In this document: in pieces, positions 49,159-61,100 of the stretch
Position numbering within the stretch: position 1 is the stretch's first letter
Layout of the letters: each line of letters opens with the position of its first letter
Assembly (NCBI GenBank): GCA_039970095.1
Contig: JBDVMP010000005.1
Coordinates: 72,676 to 136,675, forward strand
DNA from: JAMZMI01 sp039970095
GTDB taxonomy: Bacteria > Bacteroidota > Bacteroidia > Cytophagales > Cyclobacteriaceae
Direction: 5' to 3'
Length of the DNA stretch: 64,000 bases
Made by a program: the position numbers and the translations under genes
Notes under the pieces: generated by a model
The model's input: the letters and a program-made list of their open reading frames with translations, nothing else
What the model was told of the DNA's origin: nothing
Database searches by the model: none

Positions 49159-52100
49159 TTATTTGTAAGCCAATATGGTGATACTTCCTTCATAAGTACG
49201 TCCACTTCCATCGTTCAATTCAATTCGGTACGAATAAGTGTCAGTCGGTAACTCAGCATTGCCCTTAGTACCATCAAACGGTGAATCGTATCCAATAGAA
49301 CGATATACTACGTTACCAAACTTATCATTTACAATGATTTCGGCACTAGGGAAGGCTTCAATACCTTCAATTGTCCAGAAATCATTCAGACCATCTATTC
49401 TACCCGGAGTAATGACATTATAAATCTGATCAAGTCCTAGTAATGGATCGTTGATAACGACTATCTCGAACACCTCCACAATGGTACCTCCGCCTGTGTC
49501 TTCAGATTGTACCACTATAGTTGCAATACCATCAAATAATCCCAGGTTAACAAGATCCTGATTTACCTGAAGTTCATTACCCTGAATTCTGAACAATCCA
49601 TTCTGGGTTTCTTCACCATCAGGATGATCTACAAGTGAGTAGGTATGAGAATCGCCTACATCAATATCGGTAGTTTCAAATGTTGCAACTACAGTCTGAA
49701 CAGCAGCGGACTCAAGAATATCAACATTTTCCGTATCGTCATCCTCGTCTTCCGCATCTGTAATTATAAGTGCCTCCGGTGCATCATTGGTATCTGTGAT
49801 ACCAACCGTGATAGTTCCCGTTGATGTCATTTGATTACCTGTGATGGCATTCGTTCCACCAGAAACAGACACGGTCAAGGAATAAGATGCAGTTGATTCG
49901 AAATCCAATGTACTGTTATCTGCCACCGTGATTACCCCTGTGGAAGGCACAATAGTAAATACTCCATCCGCATTGCCTGCGTCAATGCTAAAGTCACCAA
50001 ACAAAGGCTCTTCATCCGCATCTGTAATACTCACAGTACCAACTGTTGTGTTCAATGGAGCATCATCGCTTAACGAGAATGTTTCGTCCGTGATCAAAGC
50101 CGCATTGTCGTTCACATCCGTCACTGTTACGTCAACCGTTTCAGGATCACTCACATTTACACCATCCGACACAGTCAATGTCAATGTGTATGAATCCCCA
50201 TTTACTTTATCCCTATCAAGGTTAGTAATGTCAGCGAGGAATAATTGATTGTTAGAATCATCAATATCAAAAATTTCATCGCCATTACCGAAAGTAATAC
50301 TCCAGCTTGGAGTTCCTGGTATTGGTGTTTTAGCAACCTGAATTGCTCCCAGCACATAGTTAACTTGATCCGACTCACTAACCGTGAAGGACTGACCCGC
50401 TACGATTTCCGGAAGCTCATCGTCATTAACAATTTGTCCTTCTGCAGTTCCATCCGTAATAGTCACATCCTTACCCGAAAGTGAAAGTGAGCCAAGAATT
50501 ACATTAAATAATTCATCAGGCTCTACTTGAAGGTCGCCATTTACACTAACTGTAATGGTTTGAGTTTCAATGCCGCTAATATTGTCAGCTGCAAATGATA
50601 TTGTGCCTGTTCCTTCTGTGTAATCAACACCCGCCGTAGCAGTCACATCAGATGTAGAATAAGGCACATCAACCTGTTCATCGACCCTACCAGTAAGTGT
50701 AGCAGTGAAAACAAAATCTTTGGTGCCACTCACACCTTCATCAGCTGAAACATCATCTATTGTGATAGTTGCAGCATCGTCATCGTTAATCGTTCCGATT
50801 CCAACAGCTGTCGTTTCTCCATTCACAAAAGTTACATTTTTGCCGCTCGTTGGCTCAATGTCGTTCAATGTGATAGTAAACGTCTCAATAGCCTCGACTA
50901 TAGTATTGTCAGTAATTGAGACAGAAACTGTTTTATCTGTATTGCTTCCGGCAGAGAAAGTAATCTGCGAATTATTAACAGATGTGAAATCTGTTCCAGC
51001 AGAAGCCTCAACATTACCCGATGTAGCGTAAACGCTTACAGCTTCATCTACTGGAGCAGACATAGAAACTGTAAATGTCATAACCCCGTCACCCTCGGAC
51101 ACCTCAGCGCTATTAATGGAAATAACAGCTGCATCAGCATCGGTTATCGTGACAGTTGAAGACGTAGTGCCTGTTCCTCCTGTAAACCTTACATTTTTAG
51201 CAGAAGTTATAGAGCTTAGTTCATATTCAAACGTTTCAGTAGCCTCTACCAGATTATCATCAACAATTGTTATTGAAGCAGTCGTACTAGGCAACAATTC
51301 GCCTTCGTCAATTGTATAAGTTACACCTGAAACCCTCTCATAGTCATCAACATTCCTGGCCGTTCCTTGTATGGTTCGTGCAGTAAATGTGACACCTTCA
51401 TCAACAGGATTATCCATGTTTATGGTAAGCGTAACCGTACCAGCCGCTTCATTAATAGTCGCGTCCGCAATTGAAATAATCGCAGCGTCATCATTGGTTA
51501 TCGTGACATTGGCCGTTGTACTTGCAAGCGTGACATCTCTTCCACCTGCAGATAACCCACTAAGGTCAACCGCAAACGTCTCATCATTCTCCACTGTGTT
51601 GTCATCATTAACGGTCACCGAGAAGGTCTGATCAGATGTTGACAATGCCGCAAAACTCACCGTCTGTGTTTTCGCCACATAATCGTCATCAGAAACAAGC
51701 GCTGTACCATTGGCGGTTGCGGCCGAGACAGTTACTTCTGTATCAACCTGACCAGAAATTGTTAAGGTCAAATCTGCCGTGCCATCTGCTTCATTTATAG
51801 TCACTCCAGTGATTGCAATTTCAGCCGCATCATTATCCGTAATGGTAACGTCTGCTGTGCTATTGTCTAAAGTAACATCATGATCACTAGAAACTGTCAA
51901 ACCACTGATCGTATTGACCACTGTTTCATCAAGCTCAGCAATCACATCGTCACTGATTGTGATAGTAGCAGTTGTACTTGTACTACCAGCAGCAATCGTC
52001 ATTAGACCATCTGTAGCTGAATAATCTCCATCAGTAGCACTTGCCGTGCCATCAGTTACAGCAAGGCTGACGCTAATGTCAGCATCAGCTGCAAGATCAG

Positions 52101-55100
52101 AAGTTAAAGTAACGGTAGCTGTTCCTGCAGACTCATCAACCGTCACACCAGAAAGTGTCAATACTGCAGCATCATCATCATTGATGGTATAAGTACCATC
52201 GGCATCTGTGATGCTGGCGTCATAGCCATCAGTTCCTACTGGTCCTACTGACAGGCCGCTAATAGTAGCGGTGAAGTCCTCTGTTCCTTCCACTATCACA
52301 TTCTCAACTGTTGTTGTCGTGATGCTTCCAGAAAGTGTTCCTCCTGTGATCGTCACAGTAGATGCAGCTAGTGCTGTATAATCTTCAGTAGCTCCAGCTA
52401 ATGCGGTGTTATTCGCTGTGCTTAGAGAGACTGTTACGTTTTTATCAAACTCAACATCGGTAGAGACTGTAAAGGTCATGGCATCACCTTCTGATGCAGC
52501 TGCATCTGCCAGTGTGATAACCGCAGTATCATTGTCATCAATAGTCACCGTTGCACTTGCATCGCCACCTGTTTCTGAAACATCGTGACTCGCGTCATTG
52601 GCAACTGTTACACCATCAATCGATACTGTAAAGGTCTCTGTTCCTTCAACTACCTCTGTAGAACTAACACCTGCAGTATTTGGTAGTGCCACACTCAATG
52701 TAGCGCCATCAGTCGTAGATAGTGCCGGTAGGGTGATTGGTCCAAGGTTCTCAGTAAAGTCATCACCAGTTGTCGCGCTTACTCCACTATAAGTGAAGGT
52801 TACGTCAACTGCCTCATCTATGGCAACATCAGAACTCAAGGTAACTGTTGCTGTTCCTCCTTCTGTGAAAGAAGTAGCTGAAGCGATACTCAATAATGCA
52901 GCATCCAGATCATTGATGGTAAATACTCCATCTGCATCCGCAATGCTTGCATTGTAGCCATCTCCTGTTCCAACTGATAGGTTACTGATTGTTCCACTGA
53001 AGGTCTCCTCACCATCTACTACCGCATCGTCAACAGTGGTCACATTTACTGTGCCGCTTGTCGCACCTTGAGCGATTGTTACTGTGCCTGCTACCGTACC
53101 ATAATCATCAGTGGCTGTAGCAGATCCCGCAAGTGATGCAAGATCAACAGTAACCGCTTTATCGAAGGCAAGATCAGAAGTAACCTCTATTACAATATCG
53201 GTTCCCTCATCAGAACTCGCATCAACTATGGATAGCGTTGTTACATCATCATCGTTGATGGTAACAGTAGCCGCATCATCCGTAATTTCAATGGCATGTG
53301 TTGCATCCGTAAAGGTCAAAGTACCGATAGTTATATCTAGTGTCTCGGTTCCCTCAACGATTGCTCCATCAAGTAGTGGAATCACAATGTCGCTGGTCAT
53401 ACTACCTGCGGTAATTGTCGCTGTAGAAGTCGCTGTAGCACTTGTGTAGTCCTCTGTATCAGTTGCACTACCAGATACTTCATAGGTAACATCAACAGAA
53501 ACATCAGTATCTACTTCAAAGTCAGTGGTCACTACGACTGTAGCCGTGGCATCACCTTCATCAACGGTAATATCAGCAACCGTCAAGTCAGCACTATCAT
53601 CATCCGAAATAGTTGCTGTTGAAGATATCTCTGTTTGAACTGATGGAACATTGTCATAGAATGCTACCGCTCTTCCTGTAGGAATAGTCAAATCTGTCAA
53701 TTCAAGATCAAAAGATTCATCCCCCTCTACTATGTCATTATTCGTCAAATTAACTGTCACCGTTTTGTCGTCATTACTCTCAGCAGGGAAAGTCACCTGC
53801 TGATCCGTGATTTGAATCAAATCAGCAACCGTTGCATTGTCATTTAACAAAGTACTAGCATTGAAGGTGACTGAAGCATCTACCGGATTACTCATCGAAA
53901 TAGTGAACGTGATGGTCTCGCCAACACCCTCAGTGCCTGTAGCTGTTTCAGCTATGGTAATCTGAGCTTCATCATTGTCTTCAATCAATCCCGATGCGTT
54001 CTTAGTTGTTCCGCCTCCGTCTAACGTTATGTCTCTACCAGTAGGAACAGTAAACCCACTAATAGCAAGCGTAAAGTTCTCATCTCTTTCTACCAAATTA
54101 TCAGGAGTAATTAAAACGACATGTGGACTCAAATTAGCCGACAAAGTAGATGCCGGAATTGTATAGATTGTATCTGTTTGGGCCTTGAAGTCCAACCCAG
54201 CCGTTGCAAGCCCATTGGTGGTATTAAGCGTAAGCTCAACATCCTGATCAATAGGGTTTGTTATAGAGATAACAAAACTCATATTATTAGACTCATCATC
54301 TCCAGTAGCCGTTTGATCAATGTCAGTAATATTAATTATTGCCGCATCATCTTCCGTTATGGATACAGTCGAACTGACTGTCGCGCCACCACCGTCGAAT
54401 ATTACATCACGTCCTGTAGCTATAAGCGTTGACAGTCTTAAACTGAACGTCTCATCAGCCTCTACAAGATTATCGTCATTAACAGTCACTTCGACAGTAG
54501 CATTAGGCACCAATGTGCTGGCATCCACTGTGATCAGTTGATTGACGATTCCCACATAGTCCGTTTCGTCCACATCAGCAGTAGTACCATTGTCAGCATC
54601 TGTCGCTGTAACAGCCTCTGTACTTAGTCTAAATGTGATAGCCTGATCAACAGGAGCGTCTAATGTAATGCTTACAGTTTGAGCTCCATCCAGATTCGTT
54701 TCTGTGTCAGAAATATCTGCAATGGAGATAATAGCCTGATCATCATCATTGATGGTAACCGTAGCAATATCATCCAGGAACGAAATGCTTTGATCTGTTA
54801 AAGCACCACCAAGAATATTTTCGACGGTCACGGTAAGTGTTTCTGTGCCTTCCACCAAGCCACCATCAGCGTTGTTAACTGTTACAGGAACATTGATTGG
54901 CATGGCTGCAAGTCCAGAACCAGCGTTTATGGTAATAGCAGGTGTACCCGCTGTTACACCAGTATAATCACTTCCGTCAATCGCTGTAGCCTGTGTTGTG
55001 AAGTAGTCGACAGTAATATCCTCATCGATCACTTTATCAAGTGAAAGAAGAACATTTGCCAGTCCTGTTCCTTCATCAACTGTTACATCCGCTACACTAA

Positions 55101-58100
55101 TTTGTGCTGCATCATTATCTGTGATGGTAACCACACCAGTATTAGTACCAAGTGTTACATCTGCGGAATTGGTTATTCCATCACCACCTAAGGTTGCTAT
55201 GGAAATATCAAAGTCCTCAGAACCTTCCACTACTACATCTTCATTGATGGTTACATCAAATGATCCTGTCAAATCCAGGGCACGGATAGTTACAGTTTGT
55301 ACACTGGCTGCAAAATCAGACCCACCTACAGATATAGAACCGTCAGCATCTGCGTCTGAAGCTGTTCCCGTTTCGGCTATAGTCAGCTGTACAGTAACAT
55401 CTCTATCAATTTGCGCATTAGATGTAACTGTAACTGTTGCTACACCGTCAGCCTCCCCAACTGAGAAGCTGGTGATGGAAATAGAAGCCGCATCCTGATC
55501 GTCGATTGTTACAACTGATGGCAAGGCCATCACAAAATCGGTATCAACCACTGTTGTCACGGCATCTAGCGTAACTGTAACAGTTTCATTACCCTCAACA
55601 ATGCCGTCATCAAGTAAATCGATAACAACATTTGTAGAACCATTTGTTACTGAAGCTCCATCAGAAGCTGAGAAAGTAAACGATCCCGTATAAGTAGTTT
55701 CATCAACATCAAAATCAGTTGCATCCGCACCAGAAGAAGTTACTGTGTAATCAACGGTAACATCTTCCACGATTTCACCTGTAAAGCTTATTGAAACAGT
55801 TGCCGTTCCAGCATTTTCAAGTACCGTTTGATCTCCTGAAATAGCAATAGCAATTGGGTCATTATCGGTAATTGATCCTGTAGCAGTTATATCTGCAGCT
55901 TCTCCAAGCTCAGCGTTGGAAGAAGGAAGCGCATTTGACAAGGTTATTGTCAGGTCTTCTGCGCCCTCTGCCAAAGCATCCTGCAGAACTGCAATTGTAA
56001 CTTGCTGGGTTGCATCACCTGAATTAAACGTCAAAGTACCCGTTAGAGCATCAACTGATCCATCATAATCAACACCGGCAACAGCACTTCCTCCAGTTAT
56101 TGTGTAATCAACTGTCACGGAAGGCACTCCTATGATTGCTCCAGTCAAGGTCACATCGAACACAACAGATGCTGTAGCGTCTTCATCACCGTTACTATTA
56201 AGTGTGGTAGTGAATATTGGACGGTCGTCATTTAGAACGAGACCCGTACCTTTTCTTAAGGCATCAGTAGCACCAACCGCTACGAAAGTTTTATAGTGTG
56301 CATCCTCTGATCCATCCCCAATAATAAAATTAGAGTTGTCTTGAAGCTCTACTTCAAAGGCTTCATCCTCCTCCGGATCTCCGTCTACAACATAAGTTAC
56401 CGTTACAGTTTGAGGTGAGTCGTCATCTGCAGGGAACGTCACTGTTCCATTATTAGAAACATAATCCCCCGGAGGTGAAGTGATATTAGAAACAGCAACA
56501 CCATCAACAGTGTTAAAATTAACTTTCACTTGTCTATCCACAGCCACCGGGGTAGTCAAATCATCTGTATCATAAAGGTAAACCTCAAATGTGGAAGTAC
56601 CAGGAGTTACATCCCCTTCCAGTTCATTCGTAGCGTCATTGATTACAAGCGTAGCATAGTCATCATTGGTAATAGTACCTTCAATTTCATTCGTTCCAAT
56701 ACTCAATTCGTCGCTCCAATCAGTACCAGCTTCAAGTGTCAAAGTACCATCCACTCGCACTCTCATGTTTTGAATGAGCATTCCTACAGTTTCATCTTCC
56801 TCAACCTTTTTGTCACCAGTTACAGGAATCGTAACCGCAACAGGCGTTACTTCACCGGCAAGGAACGTTGCTGTACCTGTGTTGGAAACATAGTCACCAT
56901 CTGAAGTAAGTGCAGGAAAGCCAAGGGCGTTTCCATCCTGAGATGTAAACTCTACTGTAATATCCGACTCCACTGGGAAGTCAAGAGTTACATTGAAACC
57001 AATATTGGCTGGACCCGAGTCACCCTCATTGATAGTTGATGCTCCAGTGGTAACTAGAGAAACTTGCGCCACATCACTGTCAGCAATTACACCCTCATAA
57101 GAGATAGAAGGTTCGTTAGTAGCTGTGAAATGTGTAATTCTACCAAGAGCGTTAAGGTCTGAATCAGTTCCATCGACGATAAAGCTGAAGTGCTCATCTA
57201 ACTCCACAGTGTTATCATCAACGAGGACCAGATCATAAGTAGTTGCAAAGCCAGCGGTTAAACCACCAAGATTAAATGTACCATCTACTGCATCAAAATC
57301 GCCTGTCTCCGAATCATCTTCACCAGGGTCAGTCGTTGATGCAACATCAACCGACCAGTCAATAGTGAACGGTAATACATCATCACCGTATGATTCTATA
57401 GCTGCTGACCCAGTAAGCGTATAAGAGAATTCTTCATCTTCATCGCGACCTGTCGTGTTCACGGCATCATCAGCCAGCGTAAAAATTAGAATATCTTCAT
57501 TGTTCAATGTAATGTCAGATTCAAATGCCGCTCCGATATTAATGCTCCTTCCATTAGGATCAATTGAGCTAATCTCAACATCAAAGTTTTCATGACGCTC
57601 CATTATCGCATCATTGGTAACTGCAATTGTGTAGGTAGCACTCAAGTCACCCGCATCAATTGTTGTACTGGCCGGAAGTGTATAGTCATCTCCGGCTGTA
57701 GCCCTGCTTTCTCCAGAATTGGCCAATGAAGTGATGTCCCCAATATTAACAATGATATCATCATCAGCTTCATTAGGTATGGACACAGTTAATACAACAT
57801 TCCCGTCTTCCTCACTTTGAGTAACAGTAGCGGTAATACTTACATCTTCACTGTCATCATTTGTGATCGTTCCAGTAGCCACATTATCAGTATCAATGAA
57901 TACTGCTCTGCCAGCATCCTGAGAGGAGCCAGGCGAACCTATAGTGAGGCTTGTGCCTGTAAGGCTTTGAAGCGTTACAGTCAGCTCTTCATCCAACTCA
58001 ACATAATCGTCACCTGTAACAGTCACTGTGATGTCGTAGGTGCCAGCAGTCTGCACAGTCTCAGTTACTGAGGTTAGAACAGTAAAGTCACTATCAAACA

Positions 58101-61100
58101 ATGTAGGACCATCAGTAGCTGAAGACGTTGAATAAACAACATCTACCGGAGTGTCTATATCTTCAGTTAAATTGATTGTAAATGTAAGCGTCGCAGTTTC
58201 TGTATCATCACTTTCATTAACAGCTACGGCCAAAGTACCAGGCGTAAAGTCAATCAAAGATTCGTCATCATCCTCTAGTGTTACACTCAAGGCCGCATCA
58301 CCCGTTCCTTCTATTTCGATCCAATCAGAAGCATCACCTGTTCCTCCAAAAGTTAAGCCGGTATAAGTAGTAGTGACATCAAGATCTGTCAGAGACACTC
58401 CGAAGACCTCATCTATCTCAACCAGCATATCGGCAGCATCGTCGAACAGGTCAAGTGTGAATGTCTGTGATGTAGCATTGGATCCACCAAAAGTGAATAT
58501 CACATCATCATCTGCTCCAAGCCCAGTAGGAACATAGTCCCCTTGAGTGGCGTTCACAGCAGTACTGACAACATTAGATAAGTCATAATTAAGCTCAAGT
58601 GTCACATCATCCTGAATCTGATTAGAAGCAGTTAATGTGAAGGAAATATTATTTGTTGCTTCACCTGTTGAGAAGTCAACACCATCTCCGTTACCAGTAA
58701 CCTGTAATGTAAATGTCGAGGCATCATCATTAACAAGTGTTGATGTAGAAGACGCAGTAGTTGCTGGAGTTCCAGCGTCCTCATAATAAATAGGTCTGGC
58801 TCCTGGACTCGTGAAGGCATTGGTAAGCGTAAAGCTCATGTCTTCATCCGGCTCCACTATTGCATCTTCAACAACAGGTACTTCAACAACAATAATATCA
58901 TTGCCAGACGGTGTTGTTGTTCCATTCAAAGCAACAGGAATAACATCTGTAGCTGGATCAACTGCACCAGCCCCATCAATATTGTAAGTGATACTTGCAT
59001 TCGTGAAGTCAGCAGCATTCACAGTGCCAAGTCCGCCAGCTGTAAGCACCTCATAAGGAAGATTAAAGCCTGCATCTACCGGGTTCGAAATAGTGATATT
59101 ATAAGTAACAGTGCTACTTCCTGCCGTCCCTTCACTTTGAGATGTAGTGCTAGAGATAGTTATAACCGCATTATCAACAGTAGGGTCATTTTCTATAGTA
59201 CCGGTTGCTGTACCTGTGAAGGCATCACCAAACGTATATCCAGCGTCGTTGAAGATTGTGGTATAATCACCTACAGATCTGAACGCGACCGTGAATGTTT
59301 CATCAAGCTCGACAATGTTATCGTTGACAATGTTAATGTCGAAAGGAACTTCTTCAGCTGAAGCTGCTGTAAATGCACCCGTAAAAGGCACTGAAGCAGC
59401 ATAAGTTCCAAAATCAGCTATATCTGTAAAGTCAGCCTCGGTATTGTTACCACCGCCGGAAGCTACTGTGTAGTCCACGCTGTAGTCTACATCTACTTCC
59501 GCGTCTGCAGACATAGTAAAGGTAAATGGACCCTCTTCCTCAGCATCTGTTACATTGCCAGCAAAAGTGAATTCTATGGCATCATCATTGTCGATAATAA
59601 AGTCGGCAGTTCTTTCATCCAATGTTTGACCTGTAACAACTTCATCATAAGCAGCCGACGCTCCTTCTACGGCCGTTACAGTAAGATAGAATGGCTCATT
59701 TCTTTCCACAATATCATCGTCGGTCACAGTCACAGTTGTTTCATCAGCTGAAGTAGATCCCGCAGGTATTGTTAAATAAGTAAATGAACCACTTGTAGTA
59801 CCTGGCGCAGTAAAGTCCGTTTGCGCACGATCCGTATCGCTGTTGGCGTTGTTGGCGTATGCCTGACCATTCGTCAAAGCGGCGGTACCTGCCACACTTT
59901 CCTGAATAGTCAAGTGGACATCTATATCAGCAGCTTTCACAAGGGAAAGTGCCATATCAAGATCATTCACTTCATTGTCAGTGTCTCCAGTGAAAGAAGC
60001 CAGTTCGATATCATCATCGTTCGTGATTGTATTAGTTATAGCACCACCGCTTCCGGCAGCAGCCACTAATACATTCGCATCATAGTCTGTTGCTAAATAA
60101 GTTGCAGCACCAGGAACACCGATTGTTGATGTAAGTGTAACATCATAATCTTCATCAGCTTCGACTATATCGTCTGTATTGATTACAACAGTAAATGTAA
60201 CAGCAACTGCAGCATCGTCAGTTGTGTATGCATCGTCAGTAGCATTGTACTGTAAGTCAAGAGCCGTACCAGATCCAGCTGTATTGATATCTGTGGCAGC
60301 AAAAGCCTCACCTGTCAATTCTTCAGCTATTGTATATGCTATTGTGATAGGAACTTCAATATCCTTATCACTGCTGATAGTGTAAACTACCGAACCTGCT
60401 CCATCTTCCGCTATACTTCCAGCAGCCGTATTGTCTGTAATGGTAACAGTGGCTTTATCATTTACTTCATTAATCGTATAGACCTGAGATGCACCATCAT
60501 TTGTGATTACATCTGCATTGTCGTTATCGGAGATATTTGTTTCACTATTTCCTACAAGTGAAACACTATAAGTCTCACCGGCATCCTCTTCCACAACATC
60601 ATCATCGTCAAATTTGAACGAGAATGTTTCTTGAGTTTGATCAGCATCGAAAGTGACAGTAAATGTGTAAACCCCAGAAACTGGTGTTGCCGTAACAGTT
60701 CCGGATGTTCCATCCGTGAATGCAGTGGCCTCAACAAAATCAGTTATAAAGCTATTATCATTCAGGTTTGACATGTCAAACGCTATATCCACACTAATTT
60801 CCTCATCAGCTGATGTTAGGGTGCTTCCATCCTCGTCATACAAACTAATGGTGTATGTAATAGTTGAACCTGCTTCCTCATTTGAATTATTACTTGCGAG
60901 CGTTTCTATTTTGAATTCTGCAGCATCATCATTAAGGAATGTAGTAGTACCCTCGTTGGTATCACCATCAGTAGGAACTGTCACATTTCTCGCACTCTCA
61001 GTATCCCAATCCAAACCAGCAGTCAAAGGCAATGTAGCTGTAAACACTTCATCGTCTTCAACCTGAATATCTTCTACAACAGATATCAGGAAGTCCTGCG

